Positions 42,094 to 51,436 of a DNA stretch of 64,000 nucleotides are shown here, piece after piece. Made by a program: the position numbers and the translations under genes. Each line of letters begins with the position of its first letter. The first letter of the stretch is position 1. The notes below the pieces were generated by a model, which worked only from the letters and a program-made list of their open reading frames with translations, was not told where the DNA came from and did not search any database. Source of the DNA: Pseudo-nitzschia pungens (taxonomy: Eukaryota > Bacillariophyta > Bacillariophyceae > Bacillariales > Bacillariaceae); assembly GCA_037355855.1 (NCBI GenBank), contig CM074767.1, positions 2,480,001 to 2,544,000 on the forward strand. Reading direction: 5' to 3'.

Positions 42094-44279
42094 ACAATTT
42101 GCGCGAAGCGCATTTTGTCCGACGTTCCGACGTTCCGATGTTCCAGTACTAAAAATACGTAGATTTCTACACAACTTTACCATGCATTATCTCGCTCCCT
42201 TATACACCCCCAATCACAACCCCAGGACCTACATGTATTAACCAAGACCTGCGCTCTTCGTTTCTGCTATCGGTTCAGTTGCTGGATGCTTCGTTTGGTT
42301 GCTTTGGTTGCCAATTCACCACTCGGCGGCCGATCGAGCAGCAGCAGCAGCAGCAAACCGACACATAATTTTCTACAGCACTTCCAGTACAGATTCTACC
42401 GTACAGCAAAACCGACAACAACGTTGTATTTCTGCTTCGATCTGTTTCCCAGCTCCATTCCAAGGCCCTTAAGTATATCTTATACTTAATGTTCTACACT
42501 GTTTCCAAGCTGCTTAAGTGATTCTCACTTAATGTTCTACATTCTTCGAAGTTCCTTGCTGAGTCCTCTTAAGTCTTTTCAAGTCGAAGTTCACGAACAG
42601 CCCCTTCCACTGTAGGAATCTTTTTTTAAAAAAAGAAATTCTGTCATCTGTTTTCAAGTCCATTGCCCTGCTGGACCCTAAGTGTTTTCACTTATGGTCC
42701 TACTGTTTCTTGACCCAAGCCCCAAAGCCGCTAAGTACAGTTTGCTTAAGGCTCCACCACCTACATAACCCTCTCAGGTGTACTGTATAAATGTCATCTG
42801 TTTCCAAGTCTACTGCCCTGATGGACCCTAAGTGTTTTCGCTTATGGTCCTACTGTTTCCTGACCCAAGCCCTAAAGCCACTAAGTACAGTTTGCTTAAG
42901 GCTCCCCTACCTACATATACCTCTCAGATGCATTCTTCAACTGTCATCTGTTTTCAAGTCTCCTGCCCTGATGGACCATAAGTGTTTTCGCTTATGGTCC
43001 TACTGTTTCCTTACCCAAGCCCCAAAGCCGCTAAGTACAGCTTGCTTAAGGCTCTCCTACCTACATATACCTCTCAGATGCACACTTCAACTGTCATCTG
43101 TTTTCAAGTCTACTGCCCTGCTGGACCATAAGTGTTTTCGCTTATGGTCCTACTGTTTCCTTACCCAAGCCCCAAAGCCGCTAAGTACAGCTTGCTTAAG
43201 GCTCTCCTACCTACATATACCTCTCAGATGCACACTTCAACTGTCATCTGTTTTCAAGTCTACTGCCCTGCTGGACCATAAGTGTTCTCACTTAAGGTCC
43301 TACTATTTCCTGACCCAAGCCCCAAAGCCGCTAAGTACAGCTTGCTTAAGGCTCTCCTACCTACATAACCCTCTCAGATGCACACTTCAACTGTCATCTG
43401 TTTTCAAGTCTACTGCCCTGATAGTCCCTAATTGTTTTTGATTATGGACCTACTGTTTTTATGACCCAAGCCCCAAAGCTGCTAAGTACATGTTACTTAA
43501 CGCACCACCACCTACATATACCCCTCCAGTTCACAGTACAGCAGAGACCTGTTTTCAAGCCTACAGCCCTGATGGTCCATAAGTGTTTTCACTAAAGGCC
43601 CTGTTTCCAAGCTACTACAGGAGAGCAAGTTCAAGTTCGAACAGAAGGCCAGCTGTTACGAATTTGAATTTGGTAGTAGGCTCCACCGCCTCTACGTGTT
43701 TCTGGCTACTACTAAGTTCGAACAGGAGGACAGCTGTTCTGAATTTGGTAGTAGGCTCTGTACTTTATGTACCATACAGTGGTAAGGAATGTGGTTCGGG
43801 ATGTGTTTGGGGATGACTACTCGCATTACTGGTGATGCTGCAATCCAGCATTCAGAGAGGAGTTTTGCTTTTGTACGCTGACCACTAGCATTACAGATAC
43901 CATGTATCTAGTCAGGGTTTTGCTTGTGTCAGCTGACCACTAGCATTACGGATGCTGCACACCAGCATTGGAGGGACAGTTTTGCTTGTGTCTTTCCCTT
44001 TCACGTTCTTGTTACCCCGTTTCCTGTACGCTTTGCAACAGCAGTGTCTGTTGTGCTCCGGACTGGTTCGTTTTTTTCCTGTTTCTTACCAAGGTTCGTT
44101 TGCAAAATAGCCGTCCTTACAACCTGGGGCCTATTCCCCATGGTTGAGGCGGCGCGTCGTTCTACAACTTGGGGCCTAACCTCTCTTCGATTGAGGCGAT
44201 GATAAAGTCTGGTTACAGACTGAGTAGCTTTTAACCACCTTTGGTGGATTTTCCTACTTAAATAAGTATATTATTATTA
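42094..44279 (+). mobile_element. 2.2-kb non-autonomous non-LTR-like element, copy B (plus orientation)
   Basis: Flanked by a 20-bp direct duplication (42074-42093, 44280-44299) that differs from the one around copy A, so the two are independent insertions. The 5' end is ACAATTTGCGCGAAGCGC, able to fold on the following GCGCATTTTGT. Downstream come the unique 5' part, hairpins such as TTAAGTGATTCTCACTTAA, the six-unit 150-bp array (about 42640-43545), a unique 3' part with GTTCGAA-containing repeats (43625-43745), 3' hairpins (AGTCTGGTTACAGACT; CCACC-TTT-GGTGG), TACTTAAATAAGTA and an ATTATTATTATT tail. No enzyme is encoded. It sits 286 bp upstream of the ALG6 start codon. Confidence 0.82.
42640..43545 (+). 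repeat. 150-bp tandem array inside copy B
   Basis: Six units, period 150 bp (CTAAGTACAG recurs at about 42731, 42881, 43031, 43181, 43331, 43482). One frame stays open across four units and would give a 50-residue repeat, which follows from 150 being divisible by three. Paired changes in the stem (GTG-CGC wobble versus GTG-CAC) argue for RNA structure rather than protein. Confidence 0.88.
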
Positions 44280-44299
44280 TTGTTGTTGTCTGTCTACTC
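44280..44299. repeat. Target-site duplication, right copy
   Basis: Exact copy of 42074-42093, directly after the ATT-rich tail of copy B. Confidence 0.88.
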
Positions 44300-44565
44300 G
44301 TACTAGCCCACAACTCAAAACATATGGCATCTTTTATGCCTCGAATTACGATTACACGTTAGGTTTACCGTATCCTCTGATTTCCACTCATGAACTCGAT
44401 GAAGGTCACTGAAACTTGATGTTTTCTTTGGCCGGTGGGTGACACTAACTACTATTTGCTTGGAGCTACAACTTTGCCCATCAATTCGAAAGACACAAAA
44501 GAAATCATCTTTTCACGCAGATAGAAAATAATTACGTTGACGACTTTTCGAGGGCTGTCGTGAAA

Positions 44566-46203
44566 ATGTCGTCACTGCGATCACCGCGTGCCGCTCGGAA
44601 CACCGATGAGAAGTCCGACGGATCGATCCAGCCGTGTAGCTCCAGTTTCTTGTTCTTCTTTTGGGGTTTTGTCAGCCTGTTGCGTGCTGCCATTGGGTAT
44701 CACCCCCACTCGGGGCAAGACAATCATCATGGTAGCCTCGACAAGGGAGCTTACGGCGGAGATTTCGAAGCCCAGCGACATTGGATGGAATTGACCATAC
44801 ATCTTCCGATCGGCGACTGGTATTGGTATGACACGGGATATTGGGGTCTCGATTATCCTCCGCTCACGGCATATGTCAGTTGGATATGTGGATGGGCCTC
44901 GCACTTTATCGTAGGACCCGAATCGGTCGCCTTGGAAGCATCCCGGGGGATCGAAGATGCCAATCACAAAGCCTTCATGAGAGCAACTGTTCTGGTATTG
45001 GATTTATTGGTCTATGGACGAGCGGTTTGGTATGCAAGCTACGAAGGCGATCGGAAATCTCTTTGGACAATCCTGGTTGCTCTTTGTCAACCCGCGATAC
45101 TGCTGATCGATCACGGTCATTTTCAGTACAATACCGTCGCGTTGGGACTGAGCATTGCATCGTTCTCCTATATGGTGCAACCCAATTTCAGTTCATGTGT
45201 ATGGGGAGGATTTTTTTTCACGCTGGCGCTGAATTTCAAACAAATGACACTGTATTTTGCACCCGTGGTATTTTTCTACCTCCTCGGACGCTGTGCGGCC
45301 AATTCTCAATGGCGGTGGTTCCTTCCGCGGATTCTGTGGCTCGGTGGAGTTGTATTGTTCACCTTTTACGTCTTGTGGGAGCCCTTTGTGAAGTATCCCC
45401 CATCCGACAGGTCACCGACACCGATGCCGCTCGAACGATTGGAACACGTCGTGCGACGCATATTTCCATTCGAACGGGGTCTGTTCGAAGGAAAGGTTGC
45501 GAACCTGTGGTGTGCCTTGAATACGTCCCCCGTGAACATTCGCAGTCGCATACGAGCGGAATTGCAGCCTTTTCTGGCCCTGGCACTGACAATGCTTCTG
45601 ATGTTCCCATCGTGCTGGAAAGTACTGAACGTTGGTTTGAGTGACCCTTCCTCTGTCGCAAGTGTGAAACGCCAGTGGGTCTTGTTGCTGTGGGCAACTA
45701 CCTCGAGTGCCCTGAGTTTTTTCTTGGCGAGCTTTCAGGTTCACGAAAAAAGCATACTGCTCGCGCTGGCTCCGTGCACACTGCTCTTTTGGGAGGATCC
45801 CGATTTCGTGGAGTGGTTCTCCTTCGTCTGCGTTTGGTCTCTGTATCCCCTTTTGCGGGTTGATCGTCTGCATATTGCCTACTGGTCTACCGTTGCTATC
45901 TTTGCATCAATGGTATGGTTCCGTCGCATCAGCATGGGTCAAACCAAGGTTGATACCATCTTTTCTAGCAAATCGCTTGCGTGGAGGTCCATCCCAAATC
46001 TTAGTTATGCGGGTATGATTGGCATGCACGCGGCACAAGTTTTTGTTCCGGCGCCATCGAACTTACCAGATCTGTTTGAGGTCTTGTGGAGTGTAGCGGG
46101 ATGCGGGATGTTTTCGCTCGCTTGGTTTGCAACACTCATCAAACTGTACAGTACGTCATCATCGGGTGCATCCACAATATTGTTGAAACAGAAGGATGAT
46201 TAA
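44566..46203 (+). CDS. ALG6: ALG6-type dolichyl-P-Glc:Man9GlcNAc2-PP-dolichol alpha-1,3-glucosyltransferase
   Basis: ATG 44566 is the first usable start (the frame extends two codons further only to a GTG), giving 545 residues. The luminal signature GDFEAQRHWMELT, the YWYDTGYWGLDYPPLTAY loop, IDHGHFQYN and the FQVHEKSIL motif are those of the ALG6/ALG8 family; the LDYPPLTAY plus HWMELT combination favours ALG6. About ten or more hydrophobic segments follow, as expected for an ER multi-pass glycosyltransferase. It adds the first glucose to the lipid-linked oligosaccharide before N-glycosylation. Length is close to yeast Alg6 (544). The promoter is short: copy B of the 2.2-kb element ends 286 bp upstream, so its arrival probably replaced distal promoter sequence. 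Confidence 0.92.
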   Translation: MSSLRSPRAARNTDEKSDGSIQPCSSSFLFFFWGFVSLLRAAIGYHPHSGQDNHHGSLDKGAYGGDFEAQRHWMELTIHLPIGDWYWYDTGYWGLDYPPLTAYVSWICGWASHFIVGPESVALEASRGIEDANHKAFMRATVLVLDLLVYGRAVWYASYEGDRKSLWTILVALCQPAILLIDHGHFQYNTVALGLSIASFSYMVQPNFSSCVWGGFFFTLALNFKQMTLYFAPVVFFYLLGRCAANSQWRWFLPRILWLGGVVLFTFYVLWEPFVKYPPSDRSPTPMPLERLEHVVRRIFPFERGLFEGKVANLWCALNTSPVNIRSRIRAELQPFLALALTMLLMFPSCWKVLNVGLSDPSSVASVKRQWVLLLWATTSSALSFFLASFQVHEKSILLALAPCTLLFWEDPDFVEWFSFVCVWSLYPLLRVDRLHIAYWSTVAIFASMVWFRRISMGQTKVDTIFSSKSLAWRSIPNLSYAGMIGMHAAQVFVPAPSNLPDLFEVLWSVAGCGMFSLAWFATLIKLYSTSSSGASTILLKQKDD

Positions 46204-48009
46204 GTTTAAGATATTGTACATTAAGATGAGTTGTTCACCTCCTTTTGTACCACACCATTATTGATTGTGAAGTAGTAGTTTTACATATGAAGCCTTGGCT
46301 CGGATGCATCACGCAGTTGTCGTTTTGAGATCTGTTAACATTTGGTTTGGAAAAGCTAAAATTATCCGACTAACAACTTCAATTTACAATCTCTTGCCCA
46401 TGGTTAACGGTACCGTATAGGTAAAATCATTGAGATGTTGATCCAAATACCAGCACTGAATGGAGATGCTTTTTCCACAAGTCATCAAGGATACCATAGT
46501 TTGCAACATGCAACTGTAAGTGGTGCGCGAGGATTGCAGTTCATATCTGTTTGAGTCCTTGGCAACATGTACCTGGTGTCTGCAGTTGAGTAACCTTACC
46601 ACCAGAGGAGAATAAACTTGAGAGATCAAAACCGGTGATTTGGTGCAACAAGATCTTTTTTTAAAAATGGCTCTACTGGCTCTACTAGTAGTACGTAGTA
46701 GTACTTTTTGGTGACAAGAACAACAATATGTAAGGTTACTACCACCAGCCAAAGCTTGCAAACACTGCAACTGTTTTTATGACGATATCAAGATCCTAGA
46801 GAATGATGCTGCTGTTTCTGCGGAAAGCCATTGGCCACCAGTAAGCTTACTCGTAGTTGATGATTTGAGATCTCGTGCCCTAAAAATGAAAGAGTTCAGA
46901 GTGATGCCATCGTGATGAAGCGGAGGCCGAAGCAAGATTACTACTGTACCAGTGACCGTCCCAGTGACCGTACGCTAATTACCAGGTAATTTTACAAGTT
47001 CCAGCAATTAGTCGTAATTAACCATACTCGTACGAATCACTTTCCAGACAAGGTCGTGTCAAGGGTGTTTCCGTGATCATCTCAAGAAAACTCCTCGGTG
47101 ACGGCTCGGCGATCCAGTAATTAGTTCGGCCCCCGAACCCCCAAATTCGTGCGCACTAGAAAACTCTCCAATTCGTAACGGTTGCCAGAGGCTCTTTTTA
47201 GTAGATACTCCAACCAGAGCCCTTCATTTCCATTCACGAAACTTTCTTTCGGCTTTGAGTCTGACGAACAAACAATGATGAGCAACATTCCAATATTCGT
47301 AGCTGTAGATTTCATTATGATTCCCGACAAATTTAGGATAGGTATATTGGACGGCGCGAAGCATTTCGATTTCTGGGACTCGCAACGTCTACGAGTGGTC
47401 GCATTGTATTTTTGTCCGATAGCGCGAAGCCACATTTATGATTCCCGGAGCGGTAAGTAGCGCAGAAGAACGTTGCGTTGAACGTCCAGTTCGACACCCC
47501 ACCCCTCTCTCGATCCGATTTTTGGTTTGGAGGCCACCCACCGGTGCAGTAACCGACCAAACCGTCGAATTCCGAACGATCAACGACACGAAACCGAGAG
47601 CAAGGTTAACTTACAGTAATCTTATTGCGGGGAGAGTTTTGCGGGCGTTTCCATCGGGAATCCAGCCACAAACAAAGCCTCGCACCGCCAACCCCACCGC
47701 AATACAGCAGACCGCGTCGATCCTTCGGTAATCTCAAACAGAATCGTTTTTGGTGCCGGCCCAGCATCGCAGACACGAATCACCGGAACCTCGACCAGCG
47801 GGTGATTTTATTTTGCCCATCGCACGGACGTACGTGTCCCGTGGTGTCTCTGATTGCTCGCTCGGAGGTTCTCATCTCCATTGTCGTACGGTATCGTATC
47901 GCGGGCGTGCGTGCCCTCTTTCTTGGAAGGGCCGTCCCCCAGGAAGCGCAGCGTATCGGGCGGAAACCAACCGAACAACATCAAATAAATAATATAATAA
48001 TAATAGCGG
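46204..48009. other. Intergenic region
   Basis: 3' flank of ALG6 and upstream region of the TPR gene. Short open frames (46384-46770 on minus, 47121-47435 on minus, 47625-48152 on plus) show no family content. From about 47460 the sequence becomes GC-richer and may be 5' leader of the TPR gene. Confidence 0.45.
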
Positions 48010-48172
48010 AAGACGCGCTCCGATTCGATTCGATTCGATTTTATTCGATATTCGATTCGATATTCGATTCGATATTCGATTCGATTCGATTTTATTCGAT
48101 ATTCGATTCGATTTTATTCGATATTCGATTCGATTCGATTCGATTTGATTGATTCATTGATTCATTCATTCG
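48010..48172. repeat. (GATTC)n-type microsatellite in the TPR gene leader
   Basis: About 160 bp of ATTCG/ATTCGAT/TTTTATTCGAT units ending with GATTCATTGATTCATTCATTCGG just before ATG 48174. It probably lies in the 5' untranslated region. Confidence 0.88.
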
Positions 48173-48173
48173 G

Positions 48174-50712
48174 ATGAAGACTAGTTACGAGGACGAGAAG
48201 CTTGCGCCCGCGCTCCGGACGGGTGTTCGAGACGGCAACCGCGTGAGCTTTTCGGAGGATCGAGGAGATAATCTTACCCCACCAAAGGCTGCGGACCAGG
48301 GAAAGCAGCCTCGTTCGACGAGTGCCGGCTCATCTCCGAGACGCACTAGCTTTCTCAAACGAAACAAGAAGCCAAGCAAGGACGACATCGACAAGGATGG
48401 TGTCGGCAAAGAAAACAATAACGATTCGGTAGAGGAAATCCGTGTGGGAAATGCAACAACCAATGGCGGAGGCAGCCCTCGAAAATGGGGCAGTCGGCGT
48501 TTTCGAAAGGGATTCTCCCTCTTTGGAGGGGCCGGAGATCGGAGGAGTGGCTACGGAAGTCTGGAAGAGACCAACGACGAAAACGATGCAGAGGCCCAGG
48601 CTCCCGTAGAAGCGGACCCTGTCATGACTATTTTCGAATCGCGCAACACGCAACGGGTGCGTTTCACGCTGGCAGGCGATGGCAGCGAAAGCGTGATGAG
48701 TGGGGGCGGCATCCGGCAGCAATGCCAAAGAACACCAGAACGCCGTGAAGAGAGGAGGAGAATCCTCGAACACTTTTAACGGCAGCAGTGGGGGTGGGGG
48801 AAACATCAAACAATTCATGTCCCGCGCTTTGTTCGGATCGAAGTCTTCCAGCAAGAAACTTTCGGAAGAAGAAATGAAACGGGAAGTCAAGGAACTCGGA
48901 GGTGGCTCTTTGATCTGGGAGAGTGCGGCTACTCCCACCGGTCCCGAAGTGATTCACACCAAAAACAACCGAAGCAACAACAAAAAGCGAAACCAGAAAA
49001 CCCCCGAACTAACGGTGAGCTTCACGGAGGATCCCAATGCGCGAGCCGCGGTATCGAAACTCCTTGCCAAAGCCAGCAGAGCCGAACACACTCATTTCCG
49101 TTATGAGTATGCGGTAAAGTGTTATCTAAAAGCACTCAACATTCTTCAAAAACAAGCCAAGTACCCAGATGATCATCCTACCGTTGTGAAGACTGTGCAT
49201 CTGATGAACAACGCCCACAACGTACTGATTTCGTACAACAACTCGGCAAACATTGTGAAGATGGGCATCAAGAATGAAGATGCCGGCGAGCTCGTCAAGG
49301 CCTTGAAAATGTACACCATCGCCTACCGCATCAGACGAGACAATTTGAGTCGGAACCACCCCAGTCTTGTGGTGCTTCTCAATATGCTAGGAAGCATCCA
49401 AATCAAAAGGGGAGAACTGCACGAGGCGATGCAAATTTATGAACTAGCGCTGAATGATGATCCCACCGCGATCGGGTCGAACCTGTCGCCGGAAACTCAG
49501 ACGGAAGGCTTGTTTCCTCGCAATCCGCAGCAGGAAGCAACGATAACAGACCGCAATCTGTTGGCAAAAAGCGTCACCTTTCGCGAAATGGGTACTATAT
49601 ACGAAATGTGGGGAAATGTCGACGAAGCGCTCAAGTTTTTCCACAAGAGTCTGGAGTGCGTGGCAGATTGGAGAGAAACAGTCCGCAGCAACCACAGCAG
49701 CCAAAGTAGTAATCACGCTCACGCTGGCACCGATTCCGAGTCGGGCGGATCGCCTCTGAGAAGAAGTCGCACGGAGCCACAACATTATAGCATCGACAAT
49801 GTTCAAACAGTTTCTACCAATGATGGAGACCAAGAAACGGAACTTGTGTTTGGATCTGAATCGGGGGGAGTAGTGCGGAATAGCAGTGGATCCAATTCCA
49901 AAGCGGTCAACAAATACGAACGTTTCTTCCCGAATACAGGAGACGATGACGCGAGCGACAAAGCAAAAGGTGCGGAGGAAAACTCACACGCCGATATGGA
50001 TTTGTCTCTGACTCTGCATCAAATTGCAAGGCTGTACTGCTCTCAGGGAAAGTTCAACAGAGCACTCGATGCATACGAGGTGGCCCTTCGCGGAATGAAA
50101 ACGGCGCTGGGCAAGCACCATCCGAATGTAGCTGCCGTTCTTGGAAATATTGGAAACCTTCAGAAGGAAATGGGTGATCTAGATGGAGCGTACAATACTT
50201 ATCAAGAAGTGCTAGGTATAGAATCGTACAGGCTTGGTCTGAGCCACCCCGATGTAGCCATTACACTACACAACATCGCTACCATTGATGCAGCCCGAGG
50301 TAACTACGAGCATTCTCTGCAACTGTATCAAAAGGTTATCGAGCTCCAGAAGAAATTGTTCGGAGAGGAAAATCTATCCGTTGCAGTGACAGCTGCGTGC
50401 ATGGGAGACGTCTACGAAAAGATTGGGGATATAAAAAGTTCGATGAATTCGTTTGACGAAGCGGTCAGGATCAAGTCCGCCGTGCTTGGTCGACACTGCT
50501 TAGAAGTTGGAAGACTACTCCACAAACTCGGAAAGCTTTCGTTTCTATCCAATGACTATCACGAGGCAGAATCATTTATTTCTCGAACGATACTCATCTA
50601 CAGGCTCAACAAACTCGACGAAAACCATGAATGGTTTGTGGATGCCAATCGAGATGCCGCCGATATCGATGGCGCCATTGCTACCGGAGTCACCGACCAC
50701 TGTGAAATTTGA
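48174..50712 (+). CDS. TPR protein (kinesin-light-chain-like repeats), frame broken by 1 nt
   Basis: ATG 48174 opens a Ser/Arg/Gly-rich disordered region (MKTSYEDEKLAPALRTG...). At 48702-48706 a run of five G separates this frame from the next; with four G the text reads MSGAASGSNAKEHQNAVKRGG and continues to TGA at 50712, about 845 residues in all. After about 330 disordered residues come tetratricopeptide repeats: KALKMYTIAYRIRRDNL, GELHEAMQIYELAL, GNVDEALKFFHKSLE, then four consecutive 42-residue repeats (GKFNRALDAYEVAL, GDLDGAYNTYQEVL, GNYEHSLQLYQKVI, GDIKSSMNSFDEAV), with a 110-residue Ser/Asn-rich insertion in between. TPRs of this type bind peptide motifs as scaffolds. The partner is unknown. 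The frame break is most simply a homopolymer error, since both sides are clearly coding. Confidence 0.82.
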
Positions 50713-51436
50713 AACCCAAACCACGGTCAATGTTTTGTGCCAATTTAATACATTCCCGCTATCTCAATTTTACCAATCTACAGTATTCAATAATTTCATA
50801 GATATGAAACATCTTATTTCGGACAAGCCGGACATACCGTAGGGCATCTCCGCAGTTCTCCGGGACAATCTTCATTCAACATTGACACATCATAATATTA
50901 TGCATGGTCTCCAATGCGCGTATTATCTCCGTCCTTTTGAAGAGTAGATGACAAGAGAATACCGCAGAGAGGGCTGTAGGAACGCCACACTGTCGCCAAG
51001 TGCCGGTAACGCACGGTGGTCGAGCATGTTTGTTGTTCTCGTTTCGGAGAGAAAACCCATCCGTCTCGAGCGATGGAATTGCGGAAAAACGCAAAACCCT
51101 TTCCGCAGCGGCGCTTTCGCCGAGAGCTTTGCGCCAACTCGAGCGTCGACCGAGAAACCCTCGCGCGGCTTCCTTTTCGGCTCTCGAAACCCGTTTGTTG
51201 GAGCGCTTTCGTTGCGTTTCGACCGCCCCAAACGATCGATGCATTATTTGCGGGACAGATGTACATCGAAAGGTGCAGAGCAACACGCAACAGCGCCGAC
51301 GAATCCGAATCGCGCTAAACTTGCGTTGATGGAAACGAATGGTTTCGAATTTGGTTTGTCACTCAAGAAAACGGCTATCACGGGAACAACAGTATGCCAA
51401 GCAAAGACTTTCGCAAAATATTACGTAGGATGTTGT
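50713..51436. other. Convergent intergenic region with GC-rich stop-free segment
   Basis: Between the 3' ends of the TPR gene (+) and the SET gene (-). From 51016 to 51231 none of the six frames contains a stop. This part is rich in CG dinucleotides and small stems (GCGGAAA...TTTCCGC; CGGCG-CTTT-CGCCG). No frame looks like a known protein. Confidence 0.5.

Noticed and set aside
42640..43545. Regular direct repeats suggesting a CRISPR array
   Set aside because: The repeats are head-to-tail 150-bp units without unique spacers, in a eukaryotic retroelement and present in two genomic copies; no cas-like genes occur.
43625..43745. tRNA-like B box (GTTCGAA) suggesting a tRNA-derived SINE head
   Set aside because: The motif is in the 3' half of the element, occurs repeatedly as GTTCGAACAG, lacks the flanking B-box bases and has no matching A box at 30-60 bp upstream.
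46384..46770. 128-codon minus-strand ORF downstream of ALG6
   Set aside because: No family features; includes TACTAGTAGTACGTAGTAG repeats; likely chance.
47121..47460. Overlapping ORFs on both strands upstream of the TPR gene
   Set aside because: Both are short and mutually overlapping with no conserved content.
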